27,960 nucleotides of DNA from an uncultured Clostridia bacterium. GTDB taxonomy: Bacteria; Bacillota; Clostridia; TANB77; CAG-508. The notes beneath the pieces are model-generated. The model saw only the letters and a program-made list of their open reading frames with translations, was not told the DNA's origin and did not search any database. This document shows positions 1 through 6,245 of this stretch, in pieces. Made by a program: the position numbers and the translations under genes. The stretch covers positions 1 to 27,960 of the forward strand of contig CAKOXG010000018.1 of assembly GCA_934130025.1 (NCBI GenBank), written 5' to 3'. Within the stretch, counting starts at the first letter, position 1. Every line of letters begins with the position of its first letter.

Positions 1-10
1 TATGAAATTA

Positions 11-30
11 GCAGTACAATTTTGTACTGC
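11..30. repeat. Inverted repeat GCAGTAC/GTACTGC, copy 1
   Basis: Arms GCAGTAC (11-17) and GTACTGC (24-30) are separated by 6 bases. The same arms recur at 131-149. No T-run follows on the + strand, so it does not look like a terminator for an upstream + gene. It may be an operator or part of an RNA from the gene before the window. Confidence 0.7.
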
Positions 31-98
31 CAAAAAAATTATTAAAAAAATTTACACACCAGTCTTGACAAGCTCCTGAATAAAAACTAAAAAAACAC

Positions 99-127
99 TT
101 GAAAATAGAAAGTTTATGTGTTAAAAT
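99..127 (+). promoter_or_regulatory. Promoter of the rpsF-ssb-rpsR operon
   Basis: A TTGAAA box (99-104) and a TAAAAT box (122-127) are separated by 17 bases, with a TG just before the -10 box. Transcription would start near 133, inside or next to the second GCAGTAC palindrome. A TTGACA at 65-70 also has a weak TAAAAA at 88-93 and may be an alternative promoter. Confidence 0.6.
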
Positions 128-130
128 AGA

Positions 131-149
131 GCAGTACGAAATGTACTGC
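131..149. repeat. Inverted repeat GCAGTAC/GTACTGC, copy 2
   Basis: The arms GCAGTAC (131-137) and GTACTGC (143-149) are identical to those at 11-30, with a 5-base centre. It sits just after the -10 box, at the expected transcription start. It could be an operator overlapping the start site or a hairpin at the 5' end of the mRNA; a short run of four Ts follows it. Confidence 0.7.
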
Positions 150-177
150 TTTTAAATTGTATAATTTAAAAGTCCTT

Positions 178-199
178 ACTTACATCATTGTATGTAGGT
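178..199 (+). promoter_or_regulatory. Leader hairpin before rpsF
   Basis: ACTTACAT (178-185) can pair with ATGTAGGT (192-199), giving 8 pairs including one G-U, about 12 bases before the Shine-Dalgarno sequence. The position suits autoregulation by ribosomal proteins S6:S18, which bind rpsF leaders in many bacteria. However, I do not see the conserved CCG element of the described motif, so this is only a candidate. Confidence 0.35.
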
Positions 200-224
200 T
201 ATAATCCAAAAGGAGGTGAAAATA

Positions 225-509
225 ATGAACAAATACGAGAGTGTAGTCATTATTAATCCAGCTGTTGAAGAAGAAAGACTTAAAGAATTAACAACAAAAT
301 TCACAGACATGATTAATAAAGATGGAAAAGTTGATAAAGTTGATAATCTTGGTAAAAAGAAATTAGCTTATCCTGTAAAGAAAAATGCAGAAGGATATTA
401 TGAAGTATTCCACTTTACAGCAAATCCAAGCTTAATAGCAGAATTAGAAAGAAATTACAGAATTACTGATGATGTTATTAAATTCATGACAATAAATGTA
501 AACGAATAA
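225..509 (+). CDS. rpsF: 30S ribosomal protein S6
   Basis: Ribosomal protein S6, a component of the platform of the small subunit that pairs with S18 during assembly. The 94-residue product begins MNKYESVVIINP and has the usual S6 pattern: a KYE-type first strand, the YPVKKNAEGYY region in the middle and a basic RNA-binding surface. I chose ATG at 225 because an extended AAGGAGGTG ribosome-binding site lies 5-13 bases before it. The in-frame GTG at 216 lies inside that site and is not a credible start. The order rpsF-ssb-rpsR is the conserved arrangement in Gram-positive bacteria, and the three genes are close enough to be one operon. There is no acidic C-terminal extension. Confidence 0.97.
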   Translation: MNKYESVVIINPAVEEERLKELTTKFTDMINKDGKVDKVDNLGKKKLAYPVKKNAEGYYEVFHFTANPSLIAELERNYRITDDVIKFMTINVNE

Positions 510-533
510 TAAAAATAAAAATGGAGGTCACTT

Positions 534-968
534 ATGAACAAAGTAATTTTAATGGGAAGATTAACAAGAGACCCAGAAGTAAGATACACACAAACAAGTA
601 ACACATTAGTTGCATCTTTTTCACTTGCCGTAAATAGAAGATTTACAAGACCAGGCGAAGAAAGACAAGCAGACTTTATAAACTGCGTTGCTTGGAATAA
701 AACAGGGGAATTCGTAAGTAAATACTTTAAAAAAGGACAGCAAGTTGGTGTTATAGGAAGAATTCAAACAAGAAATTATGATGATGCCAATGGTCAAAAA
801 CGTTATGTAACAGAAGTCGTAGTAGAAGAAACATACTTTGCAGATAGCAGAAGGGATGGAGCAGCAGGAGATTTGGATTCAAATTTTGGAGCTGACCAAT
901 CACAATCTGCTGATATGGGAGCTACATCAGAATTTGAAGTTTCATCTGGCGACGACCTACCATTTTAA
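534..968 (+). CDS. ssb: Single-stranded DNA-binding protein
   Basis: SSB binds single-stranded DNA during replication, repair and recombination. The 144-residue product starts MNKVILMGRLTRDPEVRYT, the classic SSB opening. Residues 1 to about 105 form the OB-fold, with the FINCVAWNKTGEFVSKYF segment. A flexible, acidic, Gln/Ser-containing linker follows. The protein ends in DDLPF, the acidic tip that docks partner proteins such as RecO, PriA and RecQ. A GGAGGT site lies about 5 bases before the ATG. It sits between rpsF and rpsR with short gaps, so it is co-transcribed from the rpsF promoter. Length and domain order are normal. Confidence 0.97.
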   Translation: MNKVILMGRLTRDPEVRYTQTSNTLVASFSLAVNRRFTRPGEERQADFINCVAWNKTGEFVSKYFKKGQQVGVIGRIQTRNYDDANGQKRYVTEVVVEETYFADSRRDGAAGDLDSNFGADQSQSADMGATSEFEVSSGDDLPF

Positions 969-991
969 TAAAAAATAATAGGGAGGATAGA

Positions 992-1270
992 ATGATGGCA
1001 GAAAGAAAGCAAAATAGAAGAAATACAAATAAAGATGATGATTTCAATCCAAAGTTCAGAAAAATGAGAAAAAAGGTATGCCCTTTATGTGCTAATAAAG
1101 ATCTTGTACTTGATTACAAAAATGCAGATCAATTAAAGAAATTTATAAATGATAAAGGAAAAATCTTACCAAGAAGAACAACTGGTGCTTGTAGAGAACA
1201 TCAAAGAGATATTACTATTGCCGTAAAAAGAGCTAGACAAATAGCCATATTACCATATACACAAGAATAA
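992..1270 (+). CDS. rpsR: 30S ribosomal protein S18, zinc-binding type
   Basis: Ribosomal protein S18 of the small-subunit platform, partner of S6. The 92-residue product carries the S18 core with the LPRRTTGACREHQR and VKRARQIAILPY segments. It contains a CPLC pair (Cys30, Cys33) and a CREH pair (Cys67, His70), which together make a plausible zinc site. This marks it as a C+ (zinc) form, whereas many bacteria carry a C- form that replaces it under zinc starvation. No second copy is present in this window. Two adjacent ATGs (992 and 995) follow a GGGAGGA site; the second could equally be the start. It is the last gene of the rpsF operon. No strong terminator follows, only a weak ATTACA/TGTAAT hairpin at 1280-1296. 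Confidence 0.96.
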   Translation: MMAERKQNRRNTNKDDDFNPKFRKMRKKVCPLCANKDLVLDYKNADQLKKFINDKGKILPRRTTGACREHQRDITIAVKRARQIAILPYTQE

Positions 1271-1327
1271 TTATAAAATATTACATTTTTTGTAATGAAA
1301 TGGTAATAAAAAAGCAATAAAATACTA

Positions 1328-1356
1328 TTGACTATGTAAAAAAAGAATAGTAAAAT
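1328..1356 (+). promoter_or_regulatory. Promoter of the LPQTG protein gene
   Basis: TTGACT (1328-1333) and TAAAAT (1351-1356) are separated by 17 bases, about 50 bases before the start codon at 1406. Confidence 0.65.
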
Positions 1357-1405
1357 TAAAATTGTAAATAATATTATTAATTATCTAATGAGAAGGAGAA
1401 AATAT

Positions 1406-1750
1406 ATGATGAAAAGAAACTCTAAATTAATTATTGGAACTATTCTTGTAATAGCAATTATATCTTTTTCTACAATGGTTTTTGCTGACAATACTACACC
1501 AGTAATAATAGGTGGAAATTCAGCAACAACTCAAAATACAACAACTGATAATACACAAACATCAAATACAACAAACACAACATATAATACACTTAATACA
1601 TCTACAACATATAACAGAACAAATACTACAAATACAACATTGCCTCAAACAGGTGTTACAGATGGATATGTAGTTGCCATATTAGTTGCAGTTTGTGCAA
1701 TATCAGCAATATATGCTTATAAAAAGATAAGAGATTATAATATAAAATAA
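1406..1750 (+). CDS. Small LPQTG cell-wall-anchored protein
   Basis: A 114-residue secreted protein built as a minimal sortase substrate. Residues 1-27 are a signal peptide (MKRNSK, then a hydrophobic stretch ending near VFADN). Residues of about 28-78 are low-complexity Thr/Asn-rich sequence with repeated NTT units. LPQTG is at 79-83, followed by a hydrophobic membrane segment and the positively charged tail KKIRDYNIK. Sortase would cut between Thr and Gly and attach a mature peptide of only about 55 residues to peptidoglycan. I chose ATG 1406 because AAGGAG ends 7 bases before it; ATG 1388 lies upstream of that site. The gene converges on a sortase gene, which is the likely processing enzyme. 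No adhesin or enzyme domain is visible, so its role is unknown; a spacer, glycan carrier or Thr/Asn-rich coat peptide are possibilities. Confidence 0.85.
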   Translation: MMKRNSKLIIGTILVIAIISFSTMVFADNTTPVIIGGNSATTQNTTTDNTQTSNTTNTTYNTLNTSTTYNRTNTTNTTLPQTGVTDGYVVAILVAVCAISAIYAYKKIRDYNIK

Positions 1751-1772
1751 GCAATGATTAATTTTATATATA

Positions 1773-1801
1773 AAAAATGGATGAGGTTCTCATCCATTTT
1801 T
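1773..1801. terminator. Bidirectional terminator between LPQTG gene and sortase
   Basis: AAAAATGGATGAG (1773-1785) pairs perfectly with CTCATCCATTTTT (1789-1801) around a 3-base loop. The A/T tracts at both ends give a U-run in either direction, so it can terminate both convergent genes. Confidence 0.9.
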
Positions 1802-1816
1802 GCGTTTTTAACACTT

Positions 1817-2416
1817 TTACTCATGTGCAACTATAATTATTCGTGTTTTCATTAATGAATTACACGTCATTAATGTGACAATTCTTTTGCCATTTGTAAA
1901 TTGAGATGTACAGGATAAGTCAGTTCCAGCTACTTCTTTCTTCTCGGATACATAATATTTGATGGATTTTCCATTCATATCAAAAATTTCTATTTCATCT
2001 CCTAATTCTAGTCTGCTAATCTTTGCAAAAAAAGTATTATCAATGTAATTATGACCGGCAATACAAAGATTCCCAATCTTATTAGGCAAAGGACCTGCAA
2101 ACCTGCATGGTGCAATTTTTAAAAGTTCATCAGAAACGTTAGATAGTATAGGGTAATCTAGCTTTATTTTATCAATTTTTATAAGCCCAATAACAAAAGG
2201 ATCTTTACCACTAATGATTGTAGAATTATTAAGATTAGTACTGTAAGAGCTATTATCTGAATATAATAAAGCAACTGAATATGATTTTGCAATGTTATTG
2301 GATAATTTATCTTTTTTTGAGACATCATAAATGTAGGAAAAGAGAAAATAAAATGAGATAATTAATCCGATTATTGCAAAAAAAAGTAAAATTTTAAAAA
2401 ACAACATCTTTTTCAT
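1817..2416 (-). CDS. Sortase (LPXTG transpeptidase)
   Basis: A membrane-bound cysteine transpeptidase that cleaves LPXTG-type signals and links proteins to the cell wall. The 199-residue product has an N-terminal membrane anchor (about residues 5-30). The sortase beta-barrel contains the full catalytic triad: His122 in AGHN, Cys185 in TLMTCNS, and Arg192 in KTRIIIVA. The length suits a class A or D housekeeping-size sortase; I cannot assign the class firmly by eye. Its neighbour on the opposite strand encodes an LPQTG protein, a probable substrate. I see no clear Shine-Dalgarno sequence before the ATG at 2416, and no convincing promoter in the 141-bp gap shared with pyrH, so expression may be weak. 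Confidence 0.9.
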   Translation of the reverse strand: MKKMLFFKILLFFAIIGLIISFYFLFSYIYDVSKKDKLSNNIAKSYSVALLYSDNSSYSTNLNNSTIISGKDPFVIGLIKIDKIKLDYPILSNVSDELLKIAPCRFAGPLPNKIGNLCIAGHNYIDNTFFAKISRLELGDEIEIFDMNGKSIKYYVSEKKEVAGTDLSCTSQFTNGKRIVTLMTCNSLMKTRIIIVAHE

Positions 2417-2493
2417 AATAATATTTTTAACTAAAAATAAAAAATAATGTAAGAAAACAAGAAAAATGTTTTATAAAATTTTCCAAAAAAGTC

Positions 2494-2523
2494 TATACAT
2501 TTTATAGCTTTGTGTGATAGAAT
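2494..2523 (+). promoter_or_regulatory. Possible promoter of the pyrH-polC operon
   Basis: TATACA (2494-2499) and TAGAAT (2518-2523) are separated by 18 bases. Both boxes depart from consensus, so this is tentative, but the operon needs a promoter in this gap because the gene upstream points the other way. Confidence 0.35.
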
Positions 2524-2557
2524 AATAGCAGTCTAAATTAAATATGGAGGAAACAGA

Positions 2558-3274
2558 ATGTCAGAAACAAAATATAAAAGAGTCTTGTTAAAACTTAGTG
2601 GAGAGGCCTTAGCTGGAGAAAAGAAAAATGGCATTGATCCAGATGTAATAGGAGACATTTGCGACAAAATAAAGATAGTAAAACAAATGGGAGTTGAAGT
2701 TGCAATTGTAGTTGGCGGCGGAAACTTTTGGAGAGGAAAATATGGAACTCAAATGGAAAGAACTACATCAGACTATATGGGAATGCTTGCTACTGTAATG
2801 AATGGATTAGCACTTCAAGATGCCTTGGAAGCCAGAGGAATGTACACAAGAGTGCAAACCGCAATAGAGATGAGGCAAATTGCAGAACCTTATATTAAAA
2901 GAAAAGCATTGAAACATTTAGAAAAAGGAAGAATAGTAATTTTCTCTTGTGGAACTGGAAATCCTTATTTCACAACAGATACTACAGCCGCTTTGAGAGC
3001 AGCTGAAATAGAAGCAGATGTGATTTTAGTAGCTAAAACTATTGATGCAGTTTATTCTGCTGATCCTAAAATCGATAAAAATGCAATAAGATATGACAGA
3101 ATAACTTATTTAGATATTTTGAATAAAGATTTAAAGGTTATGGATTCAACTGCAACATCACTATGCAGAGACAATAAAATTCCATTAATAGTATTTGGAA
3201 TAAATGATCCGGAAAATATAGTAAAAGCCGTTAAAGGTGAAAAAATTGGAACTCTTGTTGAAGAAGAGAAATAA
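2558..3274 (+). CDS. pyrH: UMP kinase (uridylate kinase)
   Basis: Phosphorylates UMP to UDP with ATP, an essential step of pyrimidine nucleotide synthesis. The 238-residue protein belongs to the amino-acid-kinase fold family. It opens with KRVLLKLSGEALAG (phosphate-binding). It then shows VVGGGNFWRG (nucleotide site), the TRVQTAIEMRQIAEPY segment typical of bacterial PyrH, and TTDTTAALRAAEIEADVILV with the SADPK turn near the C-terminus. Length is normal. A GGAGG site lies 8 bases before the ATG. It heads a long operon, with frr 16 bases downstream, the standard bacterial order. The family is normally controlled allosterically by GTP and UTP; nothing in the sequence suggests otherwise. Confidence 0.97.
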   Translation: MSETKYKRVLLKLSGEALAGEKKNGIDPDVIGDICDKIKIVKQMGVEVAIVVGGGNFWRGKYGTQMERTTSDYMGMLATVMNGLALQDALEARGMYTRVQTAIEMRQIAEPYIKRKALKHLEKGRIVIFSCGTGNPYFTTDTTAALRAAEIEADVILVAKTIDAVYSADPKIDKNAIRYDRITYLDILNKDLKVMDSTATSLCRDNKIPLIVFGINDPENIVKAVKGEKIGTLVEEEK

Positions 3275-3290
3275 TTGAAAGGGGTAAAAC

Positions 3291-3839
3291 ATGGATTTTA
3301 ATAATATAGAAGAAAAAATGAAAAAAACAATTAGTGTGTTTGAAGAAAATTTATCAGAAGTAAGGGCTGGGCGTGCAAACCCTAATATACTTAATAAAAT
3401 AAGAGTAGATTATTATGGAGTACCAACACCAATAAACCAAATGGCAGGAGTATCAGTTCCAGAGCCAAGGTCTATTGTTATTCAGCCATGGGATATGAGC
3501 ATGCTTAAAGAAATAGAAAAAGCTATAAACTTAGCAGAAATTGGAATAAATCCAATGAATGATGGAAAAATAATTAGACTTAATTTCCCAGAGCTTACAG
3601 AGGAAAGAAGAAAAGAATTAGTAAAAGAAATAAGAAAAACAGCAGAAGAAGCTAAAGTGGCTATTCGTTCTATAAGAAGAGATGGAATAGATGCTGCAAG
3701 GCAGGCACAAAAAAATAGTGAACTAACTGAAGATGAATTATCATCAGCAGAAGATAAAATTCAGAAAATGACTGATGTAAAAATTTCAGAAATTGATGAA
3801 TTATTAGGAAAAAAAGAAAAAGAAATAATGACAGTTTAG
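3291..3839 (+). CDS. frr: Ribosome recycling factor
   Basis: RRF works with EF-G to split the post-termination ribosome from mRNA. The 182-residue product has the usual two-domain arrangement. A long coiled-coil carries the N-terminal EVRAGRANPNILNKIRVDYYG signature. A beta-rich domain follows (residues of about 30-105, with QPWDMSMLKEIEKAI and LNFPELTEERRKELVKEI). The remainder of the coiled coil runs to the C-terminus. AAAGGGG lies upstream of the ATG. It is 16 bases after pyrH and 10 bases before uppS, indicating co-transcription. Confidence 0.97.
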   Translation: MDFNNIEEKMKKTISVFEENLSEVRAGRANPNILNKIRVDYYGVPTPINQMAGVSVPEPRSIVIQPWDMSMLKEIEKAINLAEIGINPMNDGKIIRLNFPELTEERRKELVKEIRKTAEEAKVAIRSIRRDGIDAARQAQKNSELTEDELSSAEDKIQKMTDVKISEIDELLGKKEKEIMTV

Positions 3840-3849
3840 GAGTAAGATT

Positions 3850-4605
3850 ATGGCCAAAAAAGAAGAAAACAAAATTCCAGAAAATATAGAAGAAATAGTT
3901 AATTTGGATAATCTTCCAGAACATATAGCAATTATAATGGATGGAAATAGAAGATGGGCAAAAAAGAATAATTTAACTACTCCACAGGGGCATAAAGAAG
4001 GAGCTGAAAATCTAAAAAGAATTTCAAAGTTTGCCAATAAACTAGGAATAAAGTATCTTACAGTTTATGCGTTTTCAACTGAAAATTGGAAAAGATCTAA
4101 GGAAGAAGTAGGAGCAATAATGAAGCTTCTAAAATTCTACATATTAGACTTTTTTAAATCATATGATGAAAATATAAAAGTAAATGTAATAGGTAGAATG
4201 TCAGACATTCCAGATGATTTGCGAAAAGAAATTAAGAGTGTTGAAGAAAAAACTAAAGATAATACCGGTTTGGTTCTTAACATAGCTTTTAATTATGGAG
4301 GAAGAGATGAGATTGTATCAGCTGTAAAGAATATTGCAAGGGATGTAGTCGAGGGAAAAATAAAAATAGAAGAAATAACAGAAGATACAGTATCAAATAA
4401 TTTATATACAGCAAATCAACCAGATCCAGATTTATTAATAAGAACATCTGGAGAAGAGAGAATAAGCAATTTCTTGCCATGGCAAATTTCTTATTCAGAG
4501 TTTGTTTTTACAGATAAATATTGGCCAGAATATAGTAACACAGATTTATTAGAATCAATACAGATTTATCAAAAAAGAACAAGAAGATTTGGTGGAAATA
4601 AATAA
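3850..4605 (+). CDS. uppS: Isoprenyl transferase (undecaprenyl diphosphate synthase)
   Basis: Cis-prenyltransferase that extends farnesyl diphosphate with isopentenyl diphosphate to make the C55 carrier lipid for peptidoglycan. The 251-residue product shows the family signature IAIIMDGNRRWAKK, with catalytic Asp31. It also has the GHKEGAENLKR helix, YAFSTENWKRS, and the C-terminal LLIRTSGEERISNFLPWQ...EFVF segment that binds the homoallylic substrate. An AGGAGTAAG site precedes the ATG at 3850. The first 20 or so residues (KKEENKIPENIEEIVNL) are a short charged extension, as in many clostridial homologues. The gene sits between frr and cdsA in the usual order. Confidence 0.95.
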   Translation: MAKKEENKIPENIEEIVNLDNLPEHIAIIMDGNRRWAKKNNLTTPQGHKEGAENLKRISKFANKLGIKYLTVYAFSTENWKRSKEEVGAIMKLLKFYILDFFKSYDENIKVNVIGRMSDIPDDLRKEIKSVEEKTKDNTGLVLNIAFNYGGRDEIVSAVKNIARDVVEGKIKIEEITEDTVSNNLYTANQPDPDLLIRTSGEERISNFLPWQISYSEFVFTDKYWPEYSNTDLLESIQIYQKRTRRFGGNK

Positions 4606-4629
4606 ATTAAAAGGTGAAAGGCTAGAATT

Positions 4630-5430
4630 ATGAAAAGAGTTTTATCAGCAGCAATTTTACTACCTATAGTTCTTATTGTCTTCATTTTAGGCAATAAATA
4701 TGTAGTAGATGTATTTATGGGATTAGTAGCACTAAGATGTGTGCATGAATTGTTTCATGCTTTTGAAGTAAAAGGTCATCATCCAGTAAAGGTTTTGGGA
4801 TACATAGCATCCATTTTAATAATGTTTATACATATAATACCACATGAATATGAATTTATGGCAGTAGCAGCAATGCTACCAGTATCTATTTTGACATTAT
4901 TTATAATATTACTTACTAAGAAAACAAAAACAGACGTTATAGATGTTGCAATAACATTTTTTGGAATATGCTATATTGTATTATTTTTACTATTTATGTC
5001 TGTAATAAGAGAAATGGAGAATGGTAAATTTTTAATATGGTATGTATTTATTAGCTCATGGCTTACAGATGTATTTGCTTATTGCACAGGAAAAACAATA
5101 GGGAAACATCATTTTACAGATATAAGCCCTAATAAAACGATAGAGGGCTGCATTGGAGGAACTGTAGGCTCAACACTGTGTATGATTTTGTACACTGTAT
5201 TATTAAATAATTTCGCCGGAGCTGAAATAAATATTGCATTAATTACAATTACCGGAATAATATTAAGTATAATAGGTCAGATAGGAGATCTTTCTGCATC
5301 AAGTATAAAAAGATATGCTGGAATAAAAGATTTTAGTGATTTAATTCCTGGGCATGGAGGTATGGTTGACAGAGTGGATAGTGTTATATTTATAGCACCA
5401 TTTGCATATTTCTTATTTTTATTCATGTAA
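4630..5430 (+). CDS. cdsA: Phosphatidate cytidylyltransferase (CDP-diglyceride synthase)
   Basis: Makes CDP-diacylglycerol from phosphatidic acid and CTP, the branch point for phospholipid synthesis. The 266-residue polytopic membrane protein has about seven or eight hydrophobic segments. The C-terminal family signature is clear: SSIKRYAGIKDFSDLIPGHGG followed by MVDRVDS, with the conserved Lys-Asp, His-Gly-Gly and Asp residues. The central WLTDVFAY...GKTIGKH...SPNKTIEG block is also typical. A ribosome-binding site (AAAGGTGAAAGG) precedes the ATG. It lies 24 bases after uppS and 25 before rseP. The dxr gene that often follows cdsA in Gram-positives is absent. Confidence 0.95.
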   Translation: MKRVLSAAILLPIVLIVFILGNKYVVDVFMGLVALRCVHELFHAFEVKGHHPVKVLGYIASILIMFIHIIPHEYEFMAVAAMLPVSILTLFIILLTKKTKTDVIDVAITFFGICYIVLFLLFMSVIREMENGKFLIWYVFISSWLTDVFAYCTGKTIGKHHFTDISPNKTIEGCIGGTVGSTLCMILYTVLLNNFAGAEINIALITITGIILSIIGQIGDLSASSIKRYAGIKDFSDLIPGHGGMVDRVDSVIFIAPFAYFLFLFM

Positions 5431-5455
5431 ATAATTAAAAGGAGATATATAATTA

Positions 5456-6205
5456 ATGTTTTTCTTAATTAGTGCTTTTAAGATTATATTTCTTTTAGGT
5501 TTTTTGATAGCAATTCATGAAACAGGGCATTTTTTAGTAGCAAAACTATGTGGTGTTCGTGTTAATGAATTTGCTATCGGTTTTGGACCAGAAATTTTTC
5601 ATAAAGATGGAAAAGAAACTAAATATGCTTTAAGATTAATCCCCCTTGGGGGATTTGTAAGCATGGAAGGGGAAGAACAAAAATCTGATAAAGAAGGCTC
5701 TTTTAGTGAAGCAAGCACTAAAAAAAGAATCGCAATAGTTGCTGCCGGTGCGGTTGTAAATATAATATTTGCAATCATATTGTTTTTTATATTGGCAATT
5801 ACAATACAGGGCAATCTTACATTTAGTGAAAGGCTAAAATTTGGAATTGATAATACAGCAGAATTTGTAAAGACAATGGGAGAGAGTATAAGTATGCTTT
5901 TTACAAACAAGGTAACAGTAAATGATTTTGTTGGCCCAGTCGGAATTTCGGAGGTTGTTGCAAAGACAAACGGACTAAGAGACTTTATATATATATTCTC
6001 TGTAATATCAATGTCTTTAGGGGTAACAAATTTACTACCTTTTCCACCTTTGGATGGTGGAAAAATAGTGTTATTAATATTAGAGGCAATCAGAAAAAAA
6101 CCTCTAAAACAAGAAACAGAAATGAAAATACAAATGGCAGGCTTTACATTGTTAATATTGCTGTCTTTATTTGTAACATTCAATGATATATCAAGAATAA
6201 TATGA
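5456..6205 (+). CDS. rseP: Site-2 protease RseP/RasP family, lacking PDZ domain
   Basis: An intramembrane zinc metalloprotease of the RseP/RasP group, which cleaves anti-sigma factors and leftover signal peptides within the membrane. The zinc motif HETGH (His21, Glu22, His25) is in the first membrane helix. LIPLGGFV follows, then a second helix. NDFVGPVGISE precedes the third-ligand motif LLPFPPLDGG (Asp200). The product is 249 residues, whereas family members usually have about 340-420. The PDZ domain that normally lies between the second helix and the GPVGI motif is missing: only about 45 residues separate them. The reading frame is uninterrupted and the catalytic residues remain, so it looks like a compact functional form, not a broken gene. 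It lies between cdsA and polC, as in many Clostridia, though dxr and ispG are absent. Confidence 0.9.
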   Translation: MFFLISAFKIIFLLGFLIAIHETGHFLVAKLCGVRVNEFAIGFGPEIFHKDGKETKYALRLIPLGGFVSMEGEEQKSDKEGSFSEASTKKRIAIVAAGAVVNIIFAIILFFILAITIQGNLTFSERLKFGIDNTAEFVKTMGESISMLFTNKVTVNDFVGPVGISEVVAKTNGLRDFIYIFSVISMSLGVTNLLPFPPLDGGKIVLLILEAIRKKPLKQETEMKIQMAGFTLLILLSLFVTFNDISRII

Positions 6206-6245
6206 AATATTTTAATTTAAGAACTAGTTTTTGGGGGAATATACT

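Noticed and set aside
178..199. Firm call of the S6:S18 leader motif
   Set aside because: A hairpin is present but the expected CCG element is not visible, so it is listed only as a low-confidence candidate.
1540..1640. Short tandem repeat array in the LPQTG gene as a possible CRISPR-like element
   Set aside because: The repetition is of ACA/AAT codons in a coding low-complexity region; there are no regular repeats with spacers.
5599..6183. 194-aa minus-strand ORF opposite rseP
   Set aside because: It is a shadow of the rseP frame; the + strand product has all the site-2 protease motifs, a good start and operon context.
6231..6245. TTG start for polC 15 bases upstream
   Set aside because: It lies before the GGGGGA ribosome-binding site, which is well placed for ATG 6246.
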